The translations under genes and the position numbers were made by a program. This document shows positions 51,242 to 61,639 of a stretch of 64,000 nucleotides of DNA, one piece after another (position 1 is the stretch's first letter; each line of letters starts with the position of its first letter). Origin of the DNA: Rhynchonema sp. JSB1_4. Lineage: Eukaryota; Nematoda; Chromadorea; Monhysterida; Xyalidae. The notes under the pieces were generated by a model that had not been told where the DNA came from, did no database searches, and saw nothing but the letters and a program-made list of their open reading frames with translations. The stretch spans positions 1 to 64,000 of the forward strand of contig JASAMV010007574.1 in assembly GCA_030248065.1 (NCBI GenBank), in the 5' to 3' direction.

Positions 51242-51303
51242 TATAGTCCACCCACCAGCTCATGGCACTTTGTGTTGCCGCTGGCTGGTTTGTTACCTTC
51301 CTC
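51242..51303. mobile_element. Single end of the TATAGTCC MITE family
   Basis: TATAGTCCACCCACCAGCTC through CTGGCTGGTTTGTTACC matches the left arm of 34998-35327. No matching right end was found, so it is truncated by, or captured in, the adjoining palindrome. Confidence 0.6.
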
Positions 51304-53198
51304 GTTTTCCTCACCAGCGCAAGTTCACAGCCGAGCGTCAAGTTTAGGGAGCAGCATCTGGCATTATGAGGTGCTTCAAGTTTAGGGAGGCGCGCCAAGT
51401 TCATGAGAGGAGCGTCAAGTTCGTTCTCTTGTGTGGAGCGCGAAGTTTGATTGCCTACAGAGACTCCCGGTGTTGACCAAAACATGCGTGGCGCCCAAAG
51501 TTTGACCAAATGTTGCGGCCGGCAACACGAGAGGCGCCTGACGTGCGCTCGACCATCTCAGTGGAGCGCCAAGTTCGCAATTACATAACTCGCTTAAAAA
51601 GGCTCCTTTCAGCATTTTGAAATCAGTTCTGGAACCGACTGGTTCATGCGTGCCTTGTAGTTTCTTAGCAAAAGGTATCCCGATGCAATTGCATCGCCAA
51701 TACAAGAACCCAAAAAGTGACCCGATCGACCGGCGGGCACCAATGACCGGGTCACCTTTGGAAGACCACCCCCTATATATACGCAAATGGCGAAACATTT
51801 TTGACTGTTATTGTGATTGAGCGAATGAAAAAATTGCAATTGAGCGATTGCGTGAGAGAATACCGGCTGTATCCGGTCGCACCCGTCGACAGGAGTCATG
51901 TTGGAGAAGCCTGATGTGCACAAACATTGTGTGTGGAGCCTGATGTGCACAGAGTCGTAGTTCGATCAGCAAGTGGGCCTTCCGCGCATTACCCTGCCAT
52001 GGAGTCAACGAGAGTTTGTCTAGTGGCGCCCAAAGTTGCACCAAAAGTTGCGGCCGGGAACACGAGAGGCGCCCGACGTGCGCTCGACCACCTCGGTGGA
52101 GTGCCAAGTTCACAATTACATAACTCGCTTAAAAAGGCTCCTTTCAGCATTTTGAAATCAGGTAATTAGGCATTTTGAAAATGCGTATGTATGGAGGGTG
52201 GTCATCCAAAGGTGACTCGGTCATTGGTGTCCGCCGGTCGATCGGGTCGCTTTTTGGGCTCCCGTATTGGCGATGCAATGGCATCGGGATACCTTTTACT
52301 ATGAAACTACAAGGCACGCATGAACCAGTCGGTTCCAGAACTGATTTCAAAATGCTGAAAGGAGCCTTTTTAAGCGAGTTATGTAATTGCGAACTTGGCG
52401 CTCCACCGAGGTGGTCGAGCGCAGGTCGGGCGCCTCTCGTGCTCCCGACCGCAACTTTCGGTGCAACTTTGGGCGCCACTAGACAAACTCTCGTTGACTC
52501 CATGGCAGGGTAATGCGCGGAAGGCCCACTTGCTGATCGAACTACGACTCTGTGCACATCAGGCTCCACACACAATGTTTGTGCACATCAGGCTTCTCCA
52601 ACATGACTCCTGTCGACGGGTGCGACCGGATACAGCCGGTATTCTCTCACGCAATCGCTCAATTGCAATTTTTTCATTCGCTCAATCACGATAACAGTCA
52701 AAAATGTTTCGCCATTTGCGTATATATAGGGCGTGGTCTTCCAAAGGTGACCCGGTCATTGGTGCCCGCCGGTCGATCGGGTCACTTTTTGGGTTCTTGT
52801 ATTGGCGATGCAATTGCATCGGGATACCTTTTGCTAAGAAACTACAAGGCACGCATGAACCAGTCGGTTCCAGAACTGATTTCAAAATGCTGAAAGGAGT
52901 CTTTTTAAGCGAGTTATGTAATTGCGAACTTGGCGCTCCACTGAGATGGTCGAGCGCACGTCAGGCGCCTCTCGTGTTGCCGGCCGCAACATTTGGTCAA
53001 ACTTTGGGCGCCACGCATGTTTTGGTCAACACCGGGAGTCTCTGTAGGCAATCAAACTTCGCGCTCCACACAAGAGAACGAACTTGACGCTCCTCTCATG
53101 AACTTGGCGCGCCTCCCTAAACTTGAAGCACCTCATAATGCCAGATGCTGCTCCCTAAACTTGACGCTCCGCTGTGAACTTGCACTGGTGAGGAAAAC
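51304..53198. mobile_element. 1.9-kb palindrome of repeated GCGCCAAGTT blocks
   Basis: GTTTTCCTCACCAGCGCAAG at the left is mirrored by the right end near 53198; the axis is close to 52250. Each arm contains, in mirrored order, GGAGCGTCAAGTT, TGGCGCCCAAAGTT, GCTCCTTTCAGCATTTTGAA and CGAAACATTTTTGACTG blocks. The open frames in the arms are paired shadows of one another. No transposase seen. Confidence 0.85.
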
Positions 53199-53345
53199 TT
53201 TGCGCTCCACCAAAAAACTTGGCGCGCCACCGAAAACATGGCGCTGCACAAAAAACTTGGAGCGCCACAAAAAACTTCGGGCGCCACCAAAACGGCCCAA
53301 TCAAACTTGACGCTCCACAAAAAAACTTGCAGCGCCACAAAAACA
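53199..53345. repeat. Degenerate tandem AAAAACTTGGCGCGCCACC repeat
   Basis: About seven units of roughly 20 bp alternating AAAAAACTT with GCGCCAC variants, directly adjoining the palindrome arm and apparently derived from its GGCGC/AAGTT words. Confidence 0.75.
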
Positions 53346-53544
53346 AATCGAATAAACATCAGCAGGCAGCCAGCCATGGTTGAGTTTTAAAAAGAAGTAA
53401 AAAATTTTTTGTGAAAAAAATTAAAAAAAAGTTCGCCACTTTTTCGGTTTTTAAAAATTTAGAAAAGTAAGTTCACTTTTTTCATCATTTCACAGTTTTT
53501 TTTATTATTTTATTTCGCATCGATACAATGTCATTAAAACCTTA

Positions 53545-53829
53545 GGGCTCCACCATATAGACCCGAAACCCGAAACATAAATTTTTTCTATGTCCATGTT
53601 TCGGGTTTCGGGTTTTGAAAAAAAACCCGAAACCCGAAACACAAAGCATGATAATCGAAAATGTTTCGACTGACTGTATAAATTGTTCACGTCAGCTACA
53701 AGTGGAAAGACCGAAACATTTTCGATTATCATGCTTCGTGTTTCGGCTTTCGGGTTTTTTCTTCAAAACCCGAAACATGGACATAGAAAAAATTTATGTT
53801 TCGGGTTTCGGGTCTATCTGGTGGAGCCC
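53545..53829. mobile_element. 285-bp PIF/Harbinger-type foldback of CCCGAAA repeats, TSD TTA
   Basis: GGGCTCCACCATATAGACCC to GGGTCTATCTGGTGGAGCCC, with TTA at both flanks. The arms iterate ACCCGAAACCCGAAAC around a TATGTCCATG core. The loop is bounded by AATGTTTC and its complement. Confidence 0.92.
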
Positions 53830-54058
53830 TTAGACAGTCCGTGGCTTTACTAAACTATGTACCTAAGCAGCCGTCATTATGTGCGCAATGCGCATTCAGT
53901 TCTTCCAGCAAGTCAAATCTGCTTGAAGTCTAAAATTATTGTGCCAAAACCGCGGGTTATGCAGCTGTTTTCATGTAACTTAGCTAAAAAAATGCGCCAA
54001 TCATTTACCTTTCCCGTGACACGCCTTCACTTTTAATTCTACAATCTACACATGTAGG

Positions 54059-54455
54059 TATTGGTCGCACAATGACAATATGAGAATTCATCCCCCTAAT
54101 TTTCCTGCATTGACAAGGCGGATATTTGGCATTTTTTTTCAAATTCAACCTGGTTTTGACTTGGCATTCTTATCAGTGAGAAGAATGAGAAACACACGTG
54201 TGCAGAAGTTTCACCCTGAATTCTACGCAACCGAAATGGTTCGGGCTCGGGTTACTGTATTACACGCTTTATGTGTGAAATCGATATACAACACACACAC
54301 GGGGATCACTCCTGATAAATAAAGCGGGAAAAGAAAGAGAAAATAACTCCTTGTCAAAACCTGATTCAATTTGAAAAAAAATCGCCAGAAACCCTCCTTG
54401 ACGATTTAGGAAAAATAGGGGGATGGATTCTCATATAGTCATTGTGCGACCAATA
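54059..54455. mobile_element. 397-bp MITE with TATTGGTCGCACAATGA termini, divergent interior
   Basis: Same TIR as 24801-25079 but the interior is different, so the family shares only its ends. An 80-aa plus-strand frame (54080-54322) has no recognisable domain. Confidence 0.83.
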
Positions 54456-54913
54456 CATATGGTGGACAGACTATCCCCAACGCGAATTGTCACGGTATCT
54501 GGCTCATTGTAAAAATATCACTTCGCTACTACCCGTTTGTGAACACAACTGGTCGGTGTCAACTATTCCCGTATTCTCAAGTACAATCAAATATACTTAC
54601 AAAAAATTTCTACAATTTTTCACATTGAGAACCGAAATTTTTGTGGTTCGGAATAAAAAAAAGTAAATCTTAAAAATTTTTTTTACAAATTCAAAAAAGT
54701 TTTAAAAAAAGTTCGATAATAATACAATTTTTAATCCAACCCTGCAGCCAGCACAGACAATGCAGCAATGCACTCGTAGTGTTGTAGTAAGGGCTCCACC
54801 AGATAGACCCGAAACCCGAAACACGAAGCATGATAATCGAAAATGTTTCGACTGACCGTATAAATTGGGCACGTCAGCTACAAGTGGCAAGACCGAAACA
54901 TTTTCGATATTAT

Positions 54914-54995
54914 AGGAAGAGAATGACAGCGTGATTCTCTTGTAAACAATTTTCATTCTTTATTTTTCACCGCATAAACTTCTGTTGTGCGATTT
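54914..54995 (+). repeat. 5' LTR of miniature element
   Basis: 82 bp from AGGAAGAGAATGACAGC to GTTGTGCGATTT; differs from the 3' copy only at one T/C. Confidence 0.85.
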
Positions 54996-55021
54996 GGTGG
55001 TTCCTGCGAGGTACGATCCTC

Positions 55022-55799
55022 GTGTTTCGCGCAGGCCGAGCGCGTGGTAGCGCCAAAAGCTACCGTAATCCTGCTGATTTTGTCACAGATTACCAAGAAA
55101 ATAAGAATATGAATAAAACGTGGCGTCAAAAATTGGCCGCGGGTGAAATTCATTTCGATACAATGTGTCAAGACTTCAACAGAATCTCGACAGAAGTATT
55201 CAAGTTGGACTTCATACCCGAAGAACTCGCGGCCCGAACCAGCGAAATCGTCGAGACATGCCGTACGCGTGCGATGCTTTTCGATGATCTCAAGCCGTTG
55301 AAGAAATTGGCGGAATGGCTCGATGTCGAGAGGAGCAAGAAAAAGGAAAAAGAAGATTGGCTGCAGCGCGTGCAAGAATTGATGAGTTGTGCCAAAGAAA
55401 CGACGATCGACCTGCCCGAAAAATGTCCAGCATCTGTCCGAAAGACCCACGAGCCCCCTGTCGAATGCCGCCAACAGCGAAGAATCGAAGGAAAGTGCCG
55501 TGGAAACAGCTGAAATGGTGCAGAAGAGAAAGAAGCGAAGAAAGAATAAGAAAGAGCAACAGAAAGTGAAGAAAGGGGAGAAAAAGAAGGCGCTGAAAGG
55601 ACGGAAGAAGCAAGCGAAGAAAGAAGGCACGAAGAAATGCCACGTTCGCAAGAAATCGTCGGTCGATTGTGCCACGACGACGAACGATGACGCGGTCGAT
55701 TGGATGACGTGGTCGATTGGTGATGTGGCGTCGACGTGCGACGGTGTGAAGAAGGAAATGGCCGCCCGAGGAAGGGGTGTAAAGAAGAAGAGAACGTAA
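55022..55799 (+). pseudogene. Cargo coding sequence in the miniature LTR element, one frameshift
   Basis: Two overlapping frames (55022-55513 and 55389-55799) look like one protein of roughly 250 residues broken by a single frameshift around 55420-55450. The N-terminal part is helical (MNKTWRQKLAAGEIHFDTMC, later LKPLKKLAEWLDVERSKK). The C-terminal part is extremely Lys/Arg-rich (KRKKRRKNKKEQQ) and ends KKKRT. The G/C-rich third positions contrast with the surrounding AT-rich DNA. It is not a known retroelement protein; a captured host gene is the simplest reading. Alternatively it is a highly diverged gag. Confidence 0.55.
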
Positions 55800-55933
55800 T
55801 TAGTTCTACATAGGTTCTGGTTTGACGTGTTGTTAGGAAATCGGTGACAAATGATACTGTGATGGAGTGATTTGCCACCATATTTCCCTGTAAACGCCCC
55901 CTTTTTTGTTCAAATCCCTTGGTGGGAAAGAGG

Positions 55934-56015
55934 AGGAAGAGAATGACAGCGTGATTCTCTTGTAAACAACTTTCATTCTTTATTTTTCACCGCATAAACT
56001 TCTGTTGTGCGATTT
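55934..56015 (+). repeat. 3' LTR of miniature element
   Basis: 82-bp direct copy of 54914-54995, immediately after the purine tract. Confidence 0.85.
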
Positions 56016-56173
56016 TTATCATGCTTTGTGTTTCGGGTTTCGGGTTTTTTTCAAAACCCGAAACATGGACATAGAAAAAAATTATGTTTCGGGTTTCGGG
56101 TTTCGGGTCTATCTGGTGGAGCCCTAAAGAGATCATTGGGTACAAAACACTGTTTTGTAAAAGAGAGGTGCGA

Positions 56174-56250
56174 CGCAGTTATGTCCAAGTGGTCTAACGC
56201 GCATCACTGAAGACCAAAGGTCGCGGGTTCAAACATTCACGCGCGCAGTG
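56174..56250 (+). tRNA. tRNA-like sequence, degenerate (Leu/Ser-type D arm); possible pseudogene
   Basis: GTCCAAGTGGTCTAACGCGC resembles a class II A box and GCGGGTTCAAAC resembles a B box, followed by a T run at 56264. The anticodon stem and 3' acceptor arm do not pair convincingly, so I treat it as a tRNA-derived sequence or dead tRNA gene rather than a working one. Confidence 0.3.
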
Positions 56251-56274
56251 AACTTTGCTGGCTTTTTATTAAGT

Positions 56275-57169
56275 TTTAATGAATTCTGGGTAACATTTTT
56301 TAGTTTTTTCCTGTTTTTTATTTGAGATCAATTATTAAGCACAGGTGCGGTTCTCAGTTTATGCGCTGTGATGTCATTCATGATGAAATAGCCACAAGAT
56401 ATCAACTTCCTAATTAAAATTGCTGTTGGTCTCTAACATTCGAAGCATTTTCCGCATTTTATTATTTGACTTTTGTTGGAAAGTTAGACAGTTGTTTTGC
56501 GTGACGTTGAGCCAAGATCAGATGCGGCGGCCAACAACAAACCAATCTTGGAGTGATTTATGTTTGACACTTATTTCATTGCTGAAGCTGGGGGACAAGG
56601 GAACATGGAAGTTTATTGCAGTTTTGTATGGTGCCAAAACAGCAAATGCAATTCTTGGAGACGATGCGCAATCGGTGCGCATAAATGTTGGTACCCAGGG
56701 CGTTGGCGGTGATTAACTGCATGCCTTAAATTAAATTATTTGACAAGATACCATGTCCCTCAGAAGCATAAACACGCGTAGGTTTTGCATCAGTGGTAAA
56801 GACGAAGACACGAAAGTGTATCCATTGTTAGAACCCCATAGTGAAGTCGAAACACAAAATTGACACAAAGCTCAGAACACACTAACGTTCATTCCAGTGC
56901 TTCATGAAACATGAACAAAGTGGAGCAAGCTAGGATCGTTCTTTTATGTCAGTCATCCAGGGAACCATATTTCGTTTATGCCCCTTAGGGCATTTTTCTT
57001 TCTTGTTATGTACATATATCAATACCCCGCTGCATCGAAATGGACTGGATAGAAATTAACATTTTGCTGCACATTTTATATTAAACTCCAAACGGGTATT
57101 TTTTGGCAGAAACACGATGATTACCAAGAAAAACAACAAATACTGGAGACGCAATTTGGATACAATATA
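56275..57169. other. No gene recognised
   Basis: Contains a 98-codon plus-strand frame (56420-56716) with no recognisable domain. Confidence 0.4.
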
Positions 57170-57468
57170 TAAAGGCAGTCTACAGGAGGTTGTCACTCAG
57201 CCCCCGAATTCCGTAACCCACCGTAATTTTGATCTGCAAAGATCGTGTCGAGACCATTTTGTTTTTTATCTATGTTTTGCGTGTTAGCGCCAACACCAAC
57301 AATCATTTCCAAGTTTCGGTGATCGACGCGCACGATGACAATTTCCAGCTTGCTGCCGCTAATACACGTGTCGATAAGCAGCGATCAGCATGGGTCTCGC
57401 AACGATCTCGCTTGCGGTGGGTTACGGTATTCGGGGGCTGAGTGACAACCTCCTGTAGACTGCCTTTA
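57170..57468. mobile_element. TAAAGGCAGTCTAC MITE, copy 2
   Basis: Same termini as 42474-42772 with the interior reversed. Matching inner words include GATCGTGTCGAGACC and AGCGATCAGCATGGGTCTCG. Confidence 0.88.
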
Positions 57469-57552
57469 CCTGTTCCCCCGATGCCTGTTAAATACAAGTA
57501 CTTCCACCCCAATACATAAATAGTTCTTATTTCCATTTTTACAGCAGTGTAT

Positions 57553-57870
57553 GTAGTTCCTGGTCCGGAGGGGGAGATAGCGGACACCCCGTTTTTTCGG
57601 AGGGGGAGATAGTGTACCCCCGAGGGGGGAGGGGGAAGACTCAAATTCAGGAAAAAGTCACTTTTTGAGGTAGAAAATTTGACCTATTTTTGCCCCTTTT
57701 TGGAAAAAAGTCTTTATAAAAAGGGTATTTTGGCAACATTGACCTAAAAATCACACATTTTAGGCCTAAAATGTCCATTTTAGGCCTAAAAATGTCTATT
57801 TTAGGCAAAAATTGGGGAGATAGTGTACCACCTGAGGGGGGATAGCGTACCCCCTCCCCCCAGGAACTAC
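57553..57870. mobile_element. 318-bp foldback, GTAGTTCCTGG termini, GGGGGAGATAG repeats
   Basis: GTAGTTCCTGG...CCAGGAACTAC, with inner GGGGGAGATAGCGGAC and GGGGATAGCGTACCCCC blocks and AGGCCTAAAATG repeats. Several G-runs of five or more could form quadruplexes. Confidence 0.72.
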
Positions 57871-58410
57871 AGTACTCTTTTTTGCACTACTCGACAAGTG
57901 CTCGTTAACTGCAAGAACGAGCATAGAACTACATGTGTACATCACCTAAAGCGTTAATCACATCAAACGTTAAACGTTACAAGTCATGGGGATGTTCGGT
58001 ACAAATGTGTGCATCACCAACAAATACTCTGTGCAAGTATTGCTTCTGACCGACTGGTGGTGACGCATTATTCGTGCTTCGACGGTTGGGCATAAACAAG
58101 TGAAAACAACACAATTCAACCGGAAAGTGGCTAATAAAAGTCTTCACACATTAATGAAGCAATTCGTTGTGCATCACACTTGCATGTTGTCGCGGCGGCC
58201 ACTGCACCTGGGCAGTTAATTTATGTTTTCAATGCTTCAGCTGTGATCATACATACAAAGGTTTTCGTTGAGTCGTTGATTTCACTAGATTTAATCGATA
58301 CGTCGCTTGGCTATACGGGTTTCACGACACCTTTTTTGGCCACGGACAGGCTATTCAAATACACAGGAATTCGTGAAGTGTGCCGTGGAATCCATGTATG
58401 CCTGATCGGA

Positions 58411-58678
58411 TATTGGTCGTCGCACAATGACCATTTAAGAATTCATCAAATCAATCCTGATTTTCACGTTCACTCACTCTTAACCACTGTGCTATTATTT
58501 GTGATTCTCACAAAGCATTTTCATCTGAAAATAGTCTAGCAGAGCGCCCACGTTGCTGCGAGTCTGAAACATTTTGGTGTCTGCATTCTTTGTGTGTGAG
58601 CGCGCAACGCAACATCATCACCCCGTCACTACCCTGCTTCGCGATTCAGGAAAAAAATTTGACCAATTCTTATAAAGT
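58411..58678. mobile_element. TATTGGTCGCACAATGA MITE, copy 3, right end lost
   Basis: Collinear with 41854-42132 with extra bases in the left TIR. The right TIR stops at TATAAAG. It lies 120 bp upstream of the Cys-rich gene start and may contribute to its promoter region. Confidence 0.8.
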
Positions 58679-58800
58679 GATTGATATTGTTTTTACTTTT
58701 CCGTCTCTGACTGCTATCAAAAAGTCGCGTTTGATTCTTCATTCAGCAAAATCAGATTTCCGCCTGTGCTAAACCACGGGGAAGGATAGACACGGCAACC

Positions 58801-58884
58801 ATGATTGAACAAGTCATCAAGATGTCTTTGTTCGCTGTTGCGATCCACCAGGCGCACGCGTTGATGTGCTATGAGCAGAGCGGG
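58801..58884 (+). CDS. Cys-rich gene exon 1: signal peptide
   Basis: 28 codons with the first mature Cys in LMCYEQSG; exits phase 0. Confidence 0.65.
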
Positions 58885-59844
58885 GTTTGTTGGATTACAT
58901 TTTGAGATAATAAACCTCTTTAAATGTTTAAATTTCAATTTGCAAACCTAGAATGACACGCTGTATCTGACTGACTGCAACGACTGTCGCTACTGTGCGT
59001 TCGCCGAAACGAAACAACCGTACGGCCAAACGAACATGTTTGGTGTGACACCAAGTGAGTGTTGATGGCGTCACGTATGCACTTTGTCAGCATGTCAGGG
59101 TTGTGTGTTTGGGCCGACAATTGTTGGTATTCTTTCGGTGCGTAAGTGCGACCGGCGTGAAACGGTTGTTTGGCTGAGAACAGCAAATAGTGGCGCTTGT
59201 GGAACTCACAAATCTAAAAGAACGGCGCAGATTTCTTACACACCTGCATATGTGGCAATAGTATGGCTGGCCCGTCACAAAACGTGACGACGTTTATGGT
59301 GGCATCAAACTGCAAACCAAGTTAGCAGCGCATTTGGACACAGAAGACACGATGTTGCCATTTTAGGTGTCGAAGAACTGGAGGGGTACGACATAATTTT
59401 CGGCACCGCAAGTGACTACTACAGCGTCGAGTCTGTCTGTGTGCTGGAGGTTTGTCCCTTTGCCAGCAACCTCTAAAATTAATCTCTAAGCAGCATCAAC
59501 CCCATTTACATACATGTTCTCACATGAAAGCCACGTCTGATGACAGTGACAACGGGACTCCCTGATGTCATTCGCTTAGTTTTTCCAAGGTTCCAAGTGG
59601 TTCCAAGCTTAGCCCGTGTCGACGGTTAATAACATCTTATTAGGACACCGAAAACGGGTTAGACCACGGAGAACTAACGGCACCCAGTTACGGACTCAGT
59701 GTTTGATTGCAGAAGTACACAGTACCAGCGGTGAAGGCAGGTAATCCACCGATCACGGAGGTCGTGTTTCGTTGCATGTGCAAAACGGACAAATGCAACA
59801 GCGCCGAGAGTGTGCATAATTTCGTGAAGCAGTTGGAACATTAG
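58801..59844 (+). CDS. Secreted Cys-rich protein, Ly6/three-finger-like, 4 exons (133 aa)
   Basis: Four exons join in phase (58801-58884, 58952-59054, 59367-59449, 59713-59844), with donors GGG|GTTTGT, A|GTGAGT and GAG|GTTTGT and acceptors CTAG, TTAG and TTGCAG. The product begins MIEQVIKMSLFAVAIHQAHA, a plausible signal peptide, then MCYEQ, and has eight cysteines in the mature part. The ending CMCKTDKCN matches the C-terminal pattern of Ly6/uPAR-type three-finger domains. The C-terminal 14 residues are not hydrophobic, so it is probably secreted rather than GPI-anchored. No specific ortholog is recognised; the role is unknown. It would be missed by single-ORF methods because no exon exceeds 44 codons. 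Confidence 0.7.
58952..59054 (+). CDS. Cys-rich gene exon 2
   Basis: Encodes TDCNDCRYC; ideal donor A|GTGAGT, exit phase 1. Confidence 0.68.
59367..59449 (+). CDS. Cys-rich gene exon 3
   Basis: Contains YDIIFGTASDYYSVESVC; phase 1 in, 0 out. Confidence 0.66.
59713..59844 (+). CDS. Cys-rich gene exon 4: LU-like C-terminus and stop
   Basis: Acceptor TTGCAG; VVFRCMCKTDKCN then a short polar tail and TAG. Confidence 0.72.
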   Translation, partial: KYTVPAVKAGNPPITEVVFRCMCKTDKCNSAESVHNFVKQLEH

Positions 59845-59899
59845 GCAGAGTAGAGCGTTATGTCTTGTATACTGTATGTACTATACTGTGCTCTATATG

Positions 59900-60211
59900 A
59901 AACTTGGTGATCGAATGTGACCGGATCGGATTTGACTCGGTAGTCACATCACATCAATGTGATCAGATGTGACTAGGTACTGTAGTAACATTGATGTGAT
60001 ATATGTATGTATGCTAGGTAGTCACATTGATGTGATATATATGCTAGGTAGTCACATTGATGTGATACATGCTAGGTAGTCACATTGATGTGATATATGC
60101 TAGGTAGGTAGTCACATTGATGTGATCTGACTACCTACATATAGTCCGATCATATTGATGTAATGTGACCACTAGTCAGATCCGATTCGATCACATCCGA
60201 TCACCACGTTT
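59900..60211. mobile_element. 312-bp foldback with internal minisatellite
   Basis: AAACTTGGTGATCGAATGTGA pairs with the right end TCACATCCGATCACCACGTTT. The centre holds five or so copies of GTAGTCACATTGATGTGAT, each itself a small palindrome (ATCACATCAATGTGAT). Related terminal words occur at 32827 and 33380-33402. Confidence 0.82.
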
Positions 60212-60351
60212 GATATCGACATATACGTTGTTTGGTCATAGCTACATTCGGGTATGTATATCGACGAAGTCATGGGCGAAACACCAGGTACACGGGCATA
60301 TCGCAGTGGAACGGGTTAAAATTGCTGCATTATACCTACAATTACACTACG

Positions 60352-60721
60352 TATAGTCCAACAACGAGCTCATGAGACGACGTTTTTTTAAAGCTTCCTT
60401 GGCCAGATTCAAAAATGCTCCGGTTACACGTGTTTTCGCAAACAAAAGAAAGAGATTAGTCAGAGAGAGAGATGATGACAAGTTCCAGCTGGCTGACCTC
60501 AACCTGTTGCGTGGTTTCGCGAACAGTTGTATTCGTGTTCAACACACACAAATGTTTTGGGAGTCAAACGGGAATTTACGCACCGAGGTGGAGAGCGTGT
60601 TTTTATCAAAGACGTGCGTTTCTCTTTCTTTCGTTTCCGAAATACGTGGAACCGGAACATTATTGGATCCGCACAAGCCAACTTCAAAAAAGTCGTCTCA
60701 TGAGTTCGTGGCTGGACTATA
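60352..60721. mobile_element. 370-bp MITE, TATAGTCC termini, diverged
   Basis: TATAGTCCAACAACGAGCTC...TGGCTGGACTATA, with GAGACGAC/GTCGTCTC in the arms. Shares ends but not interior with 34998-35327. Confidence 0.82.
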
Positions 60722-61600
60722 CGCATCGAAGTTTTTCCAGTAAAAGCACCACAAACTGTCGCTGAGCGTTGTAAACCTCAAATAGCCCTGGGTGACGTTT
60801 GCATTTTCAACGCCTCTTCAAAATGGACCCTTTATGAAGAGACTGCTGTCGCTTTTCAGGAGAAACTGCAATACGTATAATACAGAATGCATATGTCATC
60901 TTTATAGCTGCAACTATTGTATGTCTGTTGTTGTATATGTACGCGTGTATGTTAAAAATGTAAACCACACGACAGTTTTGTTTATTTGGTTAGATTATCA
61001 GAGCCCCTTCGTTTCGTTATTATGATTATCACATCGTTATTTTGATATTTTGTGTTCGGTATTTGTCATTGTTGTTATTTTTGAAGGTCAGCCTGTCAAA
61101 CAGGCACAAAGCTGTTGTTTTTGTTGTTTTGATAAGCCCAGCCTGTCAAACAGCCGGGGTGGTCTGACAACTGAATAAAGCCAGTTTGAGTAATACCTAC
61201 GCGACTTTTGAGCAAGAAAAAGAGCAGAGGTATTTAGTCCAAATATAGCTCAGGCTTAAGCTCATTTTGTTTCCAGGCCTAGGCTTGCACCTGAGCTTAG
61301 TTTTTGTTTAAGCTTAGGCTTAGGTTTATCGGGCCTGAACTTTTCTACTATACCGTTTGTTTGCGCAAAGTGGTCTTGTTCATACCCGGCTCTGCTCAAT
61401 TGTCCGTCGACCAAACCGGCGCTAATTGTTGTTGTTGTTATCTTGACGTCCAGCACGTCCAACGTGCACTGAATATTGTTGCGCTGTCGACCTTCCTTTC
61501 TTCTTTTATTTTGAACACGATAATAATATCATGTGGCGATCGGCGGAATAAATATTTGTTGTGAATATAAATGCGCATCTTCTAGTGCACTGATTCATCT
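60722..61600. other. No gene recognised
   Basis: Two copies of CAGCCTGTCAAACAG at 61090 and 61140, and a patch of TTAGGC/AGGCCT-like words at 61250-61345. Otherwise unremarkable. Confidence 0.45.
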
Positions 61601-61639
61601 AATATGATTCTACTAACCCAAAGGACTAGCAGAACATAG

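Larger units (their letters stand above)
53375..54744. mobile_element. 1.37-kb hAT-type element hosting two other MITEs, TSD CAGCCAGC
   Basis: CATGGTTGAGTTTTAAAAA (diverged left end) to TTAATCCAACCCTG, with CAGCCAGC on each flank (53367-53374, 54745-54752). Elements at 53545-53829 and 54059-54455 lie inside, so it is the oldest of the three. Confidence 0.85.
54914..56015 (+). mobile_element. Miniature LTR retrotransposon (TRIM-like), 1102 bp
   Basis: Direct repeats of 82 bp with one difference at both ends, followed by a primer-binding-like TGGTGGTTCCTGCGAGG (54995-55011) and preceded by a purine tract GGTGGGAAAGAGG (55921-55933). The host word TTAT appears on both flanks as a 4-bp duplication. 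No gag, protease or polymerase is present; instead it carries a coding sequence (55022-55799). Must be mobilised in trans. Confidence 0.82.
54791..56124. mobile_element. CCCGAAA foldback, second copy, TSD TAA, split by an LTR element
   Basis: GGGCTCCACCAGATAGACCC...GGTGGAGCCC with TAA on both sides (54788-54790, 56125-56127). Homologous to 53545-53829, with 1.1 kb of LTR element inserted in the right inner arm. Confidence 0.9.

Noticed and set aside
51415..53087. Long ORFs of 113-143 aa in both orientations
   Set aside because: Arms of one palindrome; the same frames recur as mirror copies and have no domain, so not counted as genes.
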